Origin: Spongilla lacustris
Taxonomy: Eukaryota; Porifera; Demospongiae; Spongillida; Spongillidae
Assembly: GCA_949361645.1 (NCBI GenBank)
Contig: OX442416.1
Location: 13,191,540 to 13,255,539, forward strand
Length of the DNA stretch: 64,000 nt
Direction: 5' to 3'
Numbering within the stretch: position 1 is the stretch's first letter; each line of letters opens with the position of its first letter. The notes below the pieces were generated by a model. The model was not told the origin of the DNA, searched no databases, and saw nothing but the letters and a program-made list of their open reading frames with translations. A program made the position numbers and the translations under genes. This document shows positions 24,595 to 34,673 of the stretch, piece after piece.

Positions 24595-24812
24595 ATGGAA
24601 GTTAGAAGTGGTTTGGGACATGATGCCCGACGTACAAGGCCGGCTGACGTGCTTGTTCCTAATTGGGTTCTGGGAAAACCTGCAGCTTTTGACATAAATG
24701 TCACATCACCGCTTACTCCAATTACTGTACACGAAGCGTATGTGACAAGTGGGTCAACTGCTCAGGTGGCTGAAAACAGGAAACTTGCCAGCATTGATGC
24801 AAAGTGCTCATG
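24595..24812 (+). pseudogene. Retroelement C-terminal nuclease-like domain, fragment
   Basis: Reads TRPADVLVPNWVLGKPAAFD, then VTSPLTPITVHEAYVTSG, closely related to residues of the longer copy at 30265-30981. Only about 70 residues remain. It breaks off inside the DAKC motif and passes straight into helicase sequence, so the junction near 24812 is a recombination or insertion point. Confidence 0.65.
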
Positions 24813-24814
24813 CA

Positions 24815-25220
24815 GAGCTTAATTAAGTCATTCTCTTGCTCCAAATCCCCTTTGCGAGTACTGATTTGCACCATTGCATTTGGAATGGGTCTTGACTGCG
24901 TGGATGTGACTCAAATCATTCACTGGGGGCCTGCATCTGACTTAGAAAGTTATATGCAGGAGTGCGGGAGGGCAGGACGCAATGGTCAGCCATCAAGTGC
25001 ACTACTGTATGTGAAGAGATCAGACGTCAAAAACAAAACCATCTCAAATGACATGACCGAGTATTGCTTTCAAGAGAAACGTTGCAGAAGAGCTGTACTG
25101 TGTGATTATTTTGACTCTAATGTCACTGATGTTTCTGGATGTGCTTGCTGTGATATTTGTGCTAAGTCTTATATGTGTTCTGATTGTAAGTGTTGTACCT
25201 TTCCAATGTGCTTAAAATAA
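24815..25220 (+). pseudogene. RecQ-type DNA helicase, C-terminal fragment
   Basis: In frame to a TAA at 25220. It contains motif V (TIAFGMGLDCVDVTQIIHWG), motif VI (QECGRAGRNGQPSSALLYV) and the start of the RecQ zinc-binding region (KRCRRAVLCDYFD, then CACCDIC). RecQ helicases unwind DNA 3'-5' with ATP; the Walker A and DEAH motifs are absent here because everything upstream is replaced by retroelement sequence. No stop interrupts the remaining part. It is tail to tail with the DUF6589-like gene, about 350 bp apart. Similar helicases are multicopy in sponges and cnidarians (recall), so a transposon cargo origin is possible. Confidence 0.8.
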
Positions 25221-25572
25221 AACATGTTCTTTATATATGTTACATGCAAGCATCAAATACTTAAAGCAGGGCTACCATGGATACATCCAGTCAGTTCTTA
25301 TCCAGGGCTATCATGGATACAATGGTCACGTTTAATTGTGTCAGCTGCTGATTGCTAAGCCATATCTAATTGTATTTATAGGTATACTTTGGCAGTAGTT
25401 CACATGCCTTATCTGTAGATGCAGCTGCAGCTGCATTCACTGGGAATTCAAATAATCTAAAGGTGCAACCATGCAGCTGGTACGTATACATGCCTCAGTG
25501 CTTCAATAATCAACATGTCTATCATGCTGCAGGACTTAGTCTGGTGTAAATGCAGGAATGCAAAAAATGTTC

Positions 25573-27514
25573 CTAAACACATCGGTAATTGTTCGTCATT
25601 AATTTGGAACTCTGTTTTTCCATCCAGGTCTTGAAGGTTGGCATATCTACAGAATGTACTTTCTGGTTGCATTTTATAGAGGGAAAGGTGTAGTGTTTTC
25701 TCCCCGTTTCATTAGCAAATGCCTTGCATTGAACTAGTTCATTGATAAGCATCATTAAATCATCTTCAGGAGAGTGTGTTGTGTGAGACAGCGAGGCTCT
25801 TGTATTTGTCACACAATCATAATTATTCAATATTTCAGAGAGGGGTCCAAGTGCTTTGCTTACCCTTCCAATAGCGTGAGGTGTTTTGTTGGCACCTAGG
25901 TGTGATATGGACTGCTTGCAAAGTCAATTTAGATGTTCCATGTGAAGATCAGCACCCTTCCTTGCCATGTGTACTAATAAATCTTCCAGATAGCATTTGG
26001 AAGGCATACCGTGGTGGTAGGATATAGTAATACAGTACAAGTAGGCGCAAAGCTTCTATGCAATAATTAGAGTGCCTTGTAGCACAAAAAAGAAGCATAA
26101 AGTATTTCCAGCATCTCAGTACACGTTCCCCATCACCTTCTCTGATGGCATCCTTAAATTCTAAAAACAGCAAGCCCATTGATATTGTCTCCATAGCATA
26201 CTGCTGTATGGGATCGATTGATTGCTTTCTTTTTGCTCCTGGATCATTACATGGAATGCCACCTTTTACAAATTGCCTGCAGATTGAATTAGTAATCATT
26301 TGGATAGCTGATAACTGGTCAGAATTTGTGGAAGATTGTGTAACTGAAGCTTGAAGTTCGGCTAGATTTGTGGCTCCTACAACTTCCATTGCTGATGCCA
26401 AAATATGTGCAGATGTGACAACCTCCAAAAATTCTTCACAGGCATTGACATTCTTGCTGGGATCTTTGATGCAAAGTGCCGAAATCCAGGCCTGATGCAG
26501 TATTGTATAATCGAGTCCACACAACCTAAGATAGATGAAAAATTTCTCTAATGTATAACAAATATATCACACAGCATATGCCTTATGACATGCACCCAAA
26601 AGACAGTTGATTGTGACATCATCACTTGCCTTCATGAAACACACTTTGGTATGCCAGTCTTCGGTAACTGGAATGAACCCCACCAGGCGGCATGTAGTTT
26701 TGTGGGAGCTCTTTCTTATTGGGAGCTCTTTCTTATTCGCTGACTTCCTACTGCACGAGCTGTTGTCAGTTGGTCACCGCCAAGTACAATAGGGCTGAAA
26801 TGATCTATTTCAATTATTTCAACTTCATCATCACCATCATCCAAATGCTGAACTGTTTTTATGCTGGGAATGTATTTATGAAGCTCATCCATTATTTCCA
26901 CCATGTCATCTAATTTATTCTCATTCTTCAGCAAAACTCCAAGTGGCACCTGTAAAAACATAACTTTACACAGTTTCAATATGTCATGTATATGTCAGTG
27001 TGCTAAACGTACCACTTCTGATTTCTTTGCCATTGAATCAGAATGAGCATGACGGATGTTATGAATCAAAGGCAATAAGTGTCCTAGACCTGGTACATGA
27101 TTTGCTATAACCCTTGCCATTAATACTTTGAAATGAGATAGAACATGCAGCTTCATTAACTTCTGCACATGGAAGAAATTTATTAACATCCACATCACCA
27201 GGACTATGCTTTGTGACACTGGGTGAAAGATGGCGCACATCCACTCTGTCCTTCACAGAGTAGACATGGAAATAGTGAAGTGACTGTGACTGGTGATTGA
27301 CCCTCATATCTCTAGGTCCAACTGTTTTATCAATATTGTCTCCCACCATACGAAACCCACACCACTCTTCCAAATCAACTGAATTTGAAGCAGTGTCATC
27401 ATGATCACTATGCGGTGGAATAGACGTGGTTCTTTCTGATGAAACCTCATTACCTATTGATGCAGTACATGTACAAGGTAACTCACTACAAGCAGTGAAA
27501 GAAATGTTCGACAC
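25573..27514 (-). pseudogene. DUF6589-like protein, broken C-terminal two thirds
   Basis: Minus-strand segments in order: GFRMVGDNIDKTVGPRDMRV and LHYFHVYSVKDRVDVRHLSP (27514-27240), then in a shifted frame HFKVLMARVIANHVPGLGHL and HSDSMAKKSEV (27150-27014), an intron, VPLGVLLKNENKLDDMVEI and HFSPIVLGGDQLTTARAVGS (from 26950), a GC-donor intron, LDYTILHQAWISALCIKDPS (26520-25960), then DLHMEHLN and GANKTPHAIGRVSKALGPL near 25920-25840. The order and the GGDQLT motif match DUF6589 proteins as I recall them. At least three frameshifts break it; one is a 17-bp tandem duplication of GGGAGCTCTTTCTTATT near 26703-26736. Function of the family is unknown; its copies behave like mobile-element genes. 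Confidence 0.65.
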
Positions 27515-27529
27515 TCACTGGATAAATGT

Positions 27530-27870
27530 GGTGAGAAGACTGCAGACTCAGTACCAAACTTGCCTCTGCTTGTAAGCACTTCCCAAGTTACTGTGGAATT
27601 TCCCATTTCTTATATTTAATCTTTATTGGTCAATTTCATTCAAGAAATAACATAAATCTTGAATTTTCTTTCATTATTCCATGATACTATCCAAATACTC
27701 CGGTCCAGGCATCAGAAATATCATCCACGTCTGAAGACTCTAGGTCGCTGAATCTGACCTCCAAATCTGAAGATTCTAGGTCGCTGAATCTAAATCTGCA
27801 GTGTCAAGGTCACTGAATCTAACGGACTCGCAATCTCCTTCGCACAAGTACGCCATTTGAAGGCTAGTTC
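27530..27870 (-). other. Small acidic repeat exon-like sequence
   Basis: Minus strand ATG at 27855 opens MAYLCEGDCESVRFSDLDTA; after a frameshift it continues RFSDLESSDLEVRFSDLESS DVDD to a stop near 27700. The unit AGATTCAGCGACCTAGA is repeated two to three times. Possibly a first exon of a transposon protein, possibly chance. Confidence 0.3.
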
Positions 27871-28870
27871 AGGTGACCGGCAAAATGAATCTTCAGCTGC
27901 TTGTGCATGTAAACGCGCCAAAAGGTTTCATTCATTGCAGCTGTTGTATACGGAAGCAAAAATGTGCTACTTGGAATATTGCAAAGAATCGAACAAGCTA
28001 GGTGACTTTGATGAATGATGGACATAAGATGATGGCTGATGTTGACGGAAAGTTGCTCCCTGTTGGACCTGTAGTTGACGTAAAAGGTTACCAGAAGGAC
28101 GGCAAAGACTACGTTGTGGTAAGGGTCTTTATAGAAGCTAGACTTGTGCGCCCTAGAAAGTTGCATTTAGATTCTGTTACAAAAGCCGCTCATAAAATAG
28201 GGTTTCAGACAATCTCTAATCTTCATATAAATACAGCTGTGACCTGATAGCTAATGGCCATCGCTGGCCATGGTTCGTCCTCCAAAATATTGCATATACT
28301 AAGATGTTATTTATTTCTTACACGCACAGTTTCGCACCAAACCAGGAACACCTTTTTTTACTTATAGGTTATCAATACTGGCAGAGTGAGTCAAACAATA
28401 AATACAGCATGCAATTGTTGCGCATTTGCCATAGTGTGCTTTGCTCCAATTGAGAATCTTGCTGAGTTTGTTTGGAATTAGAAGAACTACAACTATTGGT
28501 CCAGGTTTCTTACTATAAAAAATGCATCTCTTCAGACGTTAATGTGTGGTAAAATATTTTTTTTAATGAGTTTTTAGTTGGTGACAATTCCCCACAGGTC
28601 CAATTCTTAGGTCAGCACTTGAACCATTCATTATTGCAGTGGCTGGAGATAAATCTTTTAGGATTAGTGACATTTCCAGAAAATGCTTGCAACTTGTTCA
28701 GTGGAACACTTTCAGAGCTGAACAGCAACTTAGTAGCACACCTAAGCTTAGAAAATGACTTAATTCTGAGCACACAGGACACAGTTGGTATGTTGAGCAT
28801 GTGGGTAATTAAAAGGATGGCTAGGTTGTCCTTTGTCACATTGAAAAATAAATCTCTCAAAATGAATGGA
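27871..28870 (+). other. Unidentified open segments
   Basis: Plus frames 28002-28247 (MADVDGKLLPVGPVVDVKGY) and 28619-28873 are moderately long and not repeat-derived, but I recognise no domain and see no clear splice partners. They may be exons of an unknown protein or decayed transposon sequence. Confidence 0.2.
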
Positions 28871-28879
28871 TAGTAATTA

Positions 28880-29226
28880 ATTAAATTTCAAAGCGCGCAA
28901 TTGAAATAATATTTGAGATGCTGCTTTGAAATTTCTAAATGGGTCTTTGAAATTTCAAGACAGCTGCTTGCAATCTGAACATTATGTGAAATGAATGTTT
29001 TGAAATTTCAAGATTACTTGTATTAAAAATATTTGTAAATGGTATTTTGAACGTTTGCTTTGAAATTTCAAATGAAATTGTTTGCATGATCATAAATCTG
29101 AGCACAGCAATTAATACAAATAATAATTAATGTTGCTGACCTGCTTTGAAATTTCAAATGTTTTATTTATGTACCATGTACTGGAAACTTTTTATGCACC
29201 TGCTTAGCTGCTTTGAAATTTCAAAT
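28880..29226. repeat. Cluster of TTTGAAATTTCAAA palindromes
   Basis: Seven copies of the palindromic core TTGAAATTTCAA or close variants at about 28883, 28925, 28946, 28998, 29059, 29144 and 29211, spaced irregularly by 20-85 bp in otherwise AT-rich sequence. Most are preceded by TGC (TGCTTTGAAATTTCAAA). Confidence 0.85.
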
Positions 29227-29739
29227 ACGCATATAAATATAGACACGCTGGAAACATTGTATGCACACTACTTCATGAACTTAAAATAAAACACACTTTC
29301 AAACTTCAGATTCACCATTACAGGCTCTGATAATGAAAAGAAATACCATCATTCAACAATTTTTAGAAGAGGCATTGAGTGAAGATCCTGCAATAAATGA
29401 AAATGGAGAGAAAGAGGAAGAAATGAGTGAAGAGTGGAAAGATGACAAAGAAGAAGTGAAGAGCATGTGCAAAATAAGGACTGTAGTTTTGAATATGGGC
29501 TTCAAAATTAAACTACACCCATTAGATTTGTAATGTGCCATGCAATGTTGTACAACATGTATAGAATGGTAAATGGGAAATTCTATGATTGAATGGGAAA
29601 GGGTATATGTTTTGAATAAAATACGTTTGATTGTAGATTTTGTCCAAAAAAAAATGTAATAGGAAATTCTACAGTGAAATGGGAAGTTGTAATGTGGATT
29701 CGTCAGATTGATCTGCAAGGGCATATGCATGTTTACTAC

Positions 29740-30260
29740 ACCTGAGAAGCTATGTGTATAAAATCATGGCCACATCTCGTGTTTCACAAATGTTGGATAT
29801 ACATGCATATGGATCACATGACATTAGAATTGACGAATCAACATCATGGGCAAAACTGTCTTGACAAGCTGTAGAACATTCCACTCCTGCACATTTGATA
29901 TGCATGTTAGGATATGAAAATGTTCAATGCATACTTAGACATACCATACACTGGTGGTGACAATGATGCTGAAAGTGTCTCAGAAGAGGCTAAGTAAATA
30001 TAAGTATTTTGATTGTTACATGATATATGTAGACTACCTTGAGACTTGTAACACATCATTTCACTGAGTGGTGAAATTTCTGGACCACTTGGCGAATTAT
30101 AGATTGCTGATTGGTCCAAACGATCTGCAATTACATATGCATTACACCTAAGATGCTACTATTAATGTACCACAAATCATGGCCGCATGTGGTATCAGAG
30201 ATATACATGTACATGGATCACATGGTGACATTATAATTGATATCATACTGCATACCATAC
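29740..30260 (-). pseudogene. Duplicated exon pair, downstream copies
   Basis: An exon at 30038-30124 (LDQSAIYNSPSGPEISPLSE, then CYKSQ) has an acceptor TTGCAG and donor AAG|GTAGTC and is 87 nt. An upstream partner ends at 30171 with donor GTACAT in phase 1, but its body is degenerate. A further relic reading IKCAGVECSTACQDS lies at about 29752-29905. All are copies of the pair at 31135-31440. Confidence 0.45.
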
Positions 30261-30264
30261 ACTG

Positions 30265-30981
30265 GTGGTGGGGATGATGATGTCTCAGAAGAGGCAGCAC
30301 CACCTAAGTTTAAATTGTCTTGGACTCCATCTTGACCCTTCCCAATTTCAGGTTGCCATCAAGTGGTGGCTTGGCCTGGACCTTTCTTATGGTTCATGCT
30401 GCCCACTGTGCCCTGAGATTGCCTTGGACCCACTTGGCCATCATGCTGTTACCTGCAAAAGGGGTGGTGATGTGGTTTCCCGCCACAACAAACTGCGTGA
30501 TGTCCTTGCAGAGTCCTGCCGGCGAGCTCATCTGGGTGTCCAGGTGGAAATGGGTAATAATCTCACCAATCACAGCCACACCCGTCCAGCTGACCTTTTA
30601 GTTCCAAACTGGGTCTTGGGCAAGGCAGCAGCTTTTGACCTGTCTGTCACATCTCCGCTTAATCCTACAACTCTTTTGGAAGCGAGTGTGACAACAGGAG
30701 TAGCTGCACTGACCACTGAGCTGAGAAAGCACTCCTCCAATGACACCAAATGTAAGGAACTTGATTGGGTCTGTGTACCATTGGTGGTGGAGTCGTATGG
30801 AGCCTGGGGAAAAGAGGCTTTGGAGTCCATCTCTCAGCTAGCCTCTCGACTAGCCACTTGCTCGTCCAAGACAAAGTCTGTGGTTCTTACCGAACTCTAC
30901 GGGCGGCTGAACCTTCACCTGGTACGAGCTAATGCCATTGCTATCCTTTCCCGTAGCATCAGTCAAAGTGATGTAGGGTAG
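30265..30981 (+). CDS. Non-LTR-type retroelement polyprotein, C-terminal domain (5' truncated)
   Basis: Open to a TAG at 30981. It contains a zinc-knuckle-like block (CPLCPEIALDPLGHHAVTC), then RGGDVVSRHNKLRDVLAESC and a restriction-endonuclease-like region (RPADLLVPNWVLGKAAAFDL, LDWVCVPLVVESYGAWGKEA). This pairing follows the reverse transcriptase in several invertebrate retroelement polyproteins (recall). The reverse transcriptase itself is missing, so the insertion is 5' truncated, as usual for target-primed elements; no poly(A) tail is evident. The frame is undamaged, suggesting a fairly young copy. Host-type splice sites were not seen. It lies in an intron of the minus-strand DUF6589-like gene, between the two copies of the duplicated exon pair. 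Confidence 0.7.
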   Translation: MVGMMMSQKRQHHLSLNCLGLHLDPSQFQVAIKWWLGLDLSYGSCCPLCPEIALDPLGHHAVTCKRGGDVVSRHNKLRDVLAESCRRAHLGVQVEMGNNLTNHSHTRPADLLVPNWVLGKAAAFDLSVTSPLNPTTLLEASVTTGVAALTTELRKHSSNDTKCKELDWVCVPLVVESYGAWGKEALESISQLASRLATCSSKTKSVVLTELYGRLNLHLVRANAIAILSRSISQSDVG

Positions 30982-31134
30982 ATATATAGTTAGCATTTTG
31001 TGTACATTGTGTTTAGTCTAGTTGTATATGTTTATATATCAGTGTATTTGTGCATGTCCATTTATCCAAATAATAATATATTGTATGTAATTAAAATAAT
31101 TATCAATACTTATTTTTTCATATTTGTAGACTAC

Positions 31135-31440
31135 CTTGCGGAGATTTGTAACATAGTATTGCACTGAGAGGTGACATTTCTGGACTAATTGGTGACTGAT
31201 ACATTTCATCAGATTGATCTGCAAGGCAATACACCATAGGAATATTCACACCAAAGAAGCTAATATTACATACATACCATAAATCATGGCCTCATGTGGT
31301 GTTCCACTACAGTCAGACATAGAGGCAGCATATGATGATGGCATTAGATTTGATGAATCAATACCATCTTCACAAGGTATAGAACATTCTGCTCCTGCAC
31401 ATTTGATTCTTCATTCTGCTGTGCTGTGGGATGCATGTCT
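31135..31440 (-). pseudogene. Exon pair within the DUF6589-like gene region
   Basis: First exon reads IKCAGAECSIPCEDGIDSSN and onward, ending at 31278 with phase-1 donor GTATGT. The second, 31135-31218 (84 nt), reads DQSDEMYQSPISPEMSPLSA, with acceptor TTGCAG and donor AAG|GTAGTC, also phase 1. The pair is repeated downstream at 29.75-30.17 kb with phase kept (84 versus 87 nt). The protein is unidentified. Whether these exons belong to the DUF6589-like gene or to a separate gene is not settled. Confidence 0.45.
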
Positions 31441-31576
31441 CCAGGACTCCGTGGAGAAGTGGTGCTTTTGATTGTATTATGACGTATAGTTTGTCCCAAT
31501 CAAACTGCTTTAAAGTGTCACAATCAACAGTCAGGAGGGTAGTATCAGCGAAAAGACGCAGAAATTCGCCTCTCAA
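31370..31576 (-). pseudogene. DUF6589-like gene, upstream exon
   Basis: Reads LRLFADTTLLTVDCDTLKQF, then DWDKLYVIIQSKAPLLHGVL. This matches the part of DUF6589-type proteins lying between the N-terminal Cys motif and the conserved core (recall of pattern: W-x-x-L ... KAP-x-L). It overlaps, in another frame, the IKCAG exon, so one of the two must be spliced differently. Confidence 0.45.
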
Positions 31577-31807
31577 TTCTTCTTAAATAAGTGCTGCCTC
31601 AAAACCCCCGTTTCAAATGCATATCCTGCAAATGCCTTCCAGGATTTGCGCCCATTCAAGAGACTTACCAAGCTCTCGCGGCTTGGAAGGTGAAAGTGTG
31701 TACCGCTTTTCGTAACCTTTTCCTGTCACAACCACCTGGATGTAAACACTAAGCGTATCTAACATAGCCATACGTTTATACACGATTAGAGGAGATGCAT
31801 ATTTACC

Positions 31808-32164
31808 TTAACTGTTTTCTCCACAAAACCAGCTGAAGCGTCTGCATGCGTGTGATCTCTTAGTACCTGCCACACAACTCTTCGCTCGTACAGACCCATC
31901 CACTTCCACATACCGCGATGCAGAAAGCTTGTTCAAAAGCTGACCTTCTATTTCCTTCAGCACTGCGTAATTGCCAACTGCTCGAAAACTACTCATACAG
32001 ACGTATCCTTCCGAGAACTGTATTTTAGCTTCATCAGAATTTTGGCCTATCTTACAAGCTAGTTCAACAATACCCTGTCTGACAAAGGAAGAGGAGAGCA
32101 CATCAAGCCTCTTTCTTTTCTTCCTAAGCAACACAGGCGCCAAGCATATCTTGCAACGATGCAT
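31808..32164 (-). CDS. N-terminal exon of the DUF6589-like gene
   Basis: ATG at 32164, then HRCKIC and a basic stretch (LLRKKRKRLDVLSSSF), and later GYVCMSSFRAVGNYAVLKEI. The CxxC ... VC spacing recalls ZAD-like zinc-binding N-termini found on DUF6589 proteins. The second CxxC is imperfect (VCMSS). A plausible donor is GCAG|GTACTA near 31876; otherwise the frame stops at 31808. It is the 5'-most piece of the broken gene that ends near 25573. Confidence 0.45.
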   Translation of the reverse strand: MHRCKICLAPVLLRKKRKRLDVLSSSFVRQGIVELACKIGQNSDEAKIQFSEGYVCMSSFRAVGNYAVLKEIEGQLLNKLSASRYVEVDGSVRAKSCVAGTKRSHACRRFSWFCGENS

Positions 32165-32410
32165 AATACTGTTACCCGCGAAGTAATAGCATGCGGAAAT
32201 GATACAGCGAGATTAGTTCTTAAAATAGATTGTCGCGCTATTTTTGTACGTAAACATTGAAGGACGCTCGGAACAAGTGCTTATTTCCCAGACCTATAGA
32301 CGTAGATTATACTGTTTACGTTTACAGCGATAATCGTTACGTCATATTGGTCTGGGGACGAGACTACCGACTACGTCGGTTGCATAAGGATTTATTACTT
32401 TAGGCCCCGC

Positions 32411-33064
32411 CAGGGGCGGATACAGGAAATCTGGAAGGGGGGGGGGGGTCCGACATGAATAATCAATAGGGGGAGGGTGCGGGAGGAAGCTTTTGGGGGT
32501 CCCGCTCTTAGCGACACAGACTATCTATCAAGCCTTAAACTGGGGCGAAAGACTAAAAAATGGCGGCAAATAATGGTTGGGGGGGGGGGGGGGGGGGGAG
32601 GAGGGAGGGAGTGGAATGGAACAGAATTAACGTATTTATCCGCATTTCACATTTGATTGAACTAATGGTTGTTGTCCGTTTTGGGCTCGATACAAGAAGT
32701 GGCCTGTGTGATAACTGGTCAGTGGGACTATAGAAGACCCATAAACTTAAAAGTACAGTAGTTTATGGTGAATACCGGGCATAACGAGATAACACGATCG
32801 GGTGGGTGCGTGATTCCTGTACGCGTAGGCCTAAATCTTTTAGCGTAAATACATAATTACCTTTTGCTTTCTTGGAAAAGTAACTCAAGATACTTGCCGA
32901 ATGAGGTGAGTGAACAGATTGCTTGCCATCTGGATGATACGCTATATCACGTGGGATGTTGTTAATTGCATTCATTAATAGTATTGATACTTAATCATCG
33001 GGTCTGAGGGGGGGGTCCGGACACCACCGACCCCCCCCCCCCCCCCCCCCTGTATCCGCCACTG
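32411..33064. mobile_element. MITE with CAGTGGCGGATNCAGG termini (copy 2)
   Basis: Left end CAGGGGCGGATACAGG, right end CCTGTATCCGCCACTG, target duplication CCCGC at 32406-32410 and 33065-33069. The paralogous plus-strand unit is uninterrupted at about 48475-48500 and 53510-53530, giving an empty site. It holds 20-base G and C tracts near 32579 and 33031. Confidence 0.85.
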
Positions 33065-33685
33065 CCCGCGCATGTCCCGCGCTAAGCCCCTAGTGCCAGG
33101 GACCATCCTGGGGTGGCGGTGTCATAGCGGATTTTGTCCCCCCCAATTATTGTCCCCCCGGACAGAATCCGCTAGCGGACTATGTCCCCTGGGATAAAAT
33201 CTCCCCGGACAGAATCCGCTAGCGGATTCTGTCCGGGGGGGGGGGCACATTCTGCTAGCGGATTTCGTCCCACCTCCGCAGAATATGTCCCCCTTTGTGT
33301 TTTTTAGCGCAGCTTCGTGTGCATGGTCCGACCGATATACATGTACATGTATATCCCATGCAGGCTCTGCATGCCTAATATAATTTGGTCCTAAAGTCTA
33401 GCTGTCGCGGGCCGACTCAGTGCACGGCCATGCAATATCCTGAAATGGTCCTATAGCCGACAGAAATAGGCTTTGACGGTCTTATAGAACCATTTCAAGC
33501 TGTGTATAAGGAAATTTCACTACCATTGATCTCCACTATAAGGATGCCGTACCCGGCCGTCTTCATGACTATTACTGGAAGCTAGCAGCGGCAAAACGCA
33601 CCACGTACAACTTAGAAGGGCAGAGGGCCAAGAAATCTGGCGGGTAGATCGATTGATAGGACTGCGGGACTGGGTGGGGGAAGTG

Positions 33686-33781
33686 TACCTTATGAACGGA
33701 GTATTTGCTAATAGTATTCATGACACTTCTGTACATGTACAGAAGTATCATGAATACTATTAGCAAATACTCCATAAGGTA
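33686..33781. repeat. Palindrome inside the GGTGTC element
   Basis: ACCTTATG...GTATTTGCTAATAGTATTCA reads into GTACATGTAC and then back as its reverse complement, with a 4-base insertion (AACG) in the left arm. The copy at 23520-23577 has only the left half, so the inverted duplication arose in this copy. Confidence 0.85.
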
Positions 33782-34221
33782 ATGTATGTTTCGGGCCCGA
33801 TGCAAAAAGCGGGCGGGACTGTTAGCTTATAGGACCTGATACGTATACCAAGGATTGGAAGGGGGGATATCGCAGCCCCGGCTATACATATTAGGAAAGG
33901 CGGAGTATCAATCACCTACTGTTGACACCTACAGTGTACAGGAAAGCAGTGGCGTGATGGCCAGGGGGGGCCGGGGGGGGGGGGGGGGGCAATTGCCCCC
34001 CCTGCGGGGCTTCAAAATGGGGGCGCCACCGAGTACAAGGGGCGCCTTAAAACTGAAAGGTTGTAACAATTTATTTTTCCGTACGTAAATTATACCTACT
34101 GGCTAGGCAATTTAAAAAAAATTGAATCGGCAATCACTTGTTAGAACCATTGAAGCCCTTCAGGCGCCCAGCCCCCATGGAATAAAATTTGACCGTATCA
34201 TGTGTAATTAGAATATAGAGA

Positions 34222-34532
34222 TTACCGGGCCCCCTCCGCCCCCACCAAAAAAAAAAAAAATCTCGTACGTGTTTAAACGAGCGCATCTTCGTAATCATTA
34301 ACGCTTCCGCGTAGTTGGGCGTAGCCCGACCTTCGCGTTTTGGCGATACGCGAAGATCGGGCTACGCCCAACTAGCTTCCGCGTACCTGTTCTGGAAGGA
34401 ACTGATATCCACTCGATTACAGCACACAGCTGCGTTCATGATTATGAAGATACGCTCATTTAAGGACGAAGCTTTTTTTTCGGTGGGTGCGAAGGGGGGA
34501 AGCTTATTCGTGGTACTTTACGGTATATTGCT
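34222..34532. mobile_element. MITE related to the one at 12025-12288
   Basis: Shares the CCTCCGCCCCCACC / GTGGGTGCGAAGGG ends and the core GTTTAAACGAGCGCATCTTC. It is interrupted by a 63-bp hairpin insertion at 34312-34374. Borders are approximate because the terminal sequence is worn (ATTACCGGG / GGTACTTTACGGTA). Confidence 0.65.
34312..34374. mobile_element. 63-bp hairpin insertion with 9-bp target duplication
   Basis: TAGTTGGGCGTAGCCCGA ... TCGGGCTACGCCCAACTA: stem of about 26 bp with one mismatch and a loop of about 11. It is flanked by GCTTCCGCG at 34303-34311 and 34375-34383. The relative at 12.1 kb has a single TTCCGCGCACCTG there, so the hairpin was inserted. Confidence 0.9.
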
Positions 34533-34673
34533 CTTTGTCAATCATTTTAAAAAGACGTTAACGCATAGTCAGATCGGAATACATTTTCAGTTGTAAGAAG
34601 TGTTGGATGGAAGATAGCAATTTTATGCAGAGGTAATTATGACTTGGATGCATTTAGGTCGGTGTGGGCAGAG

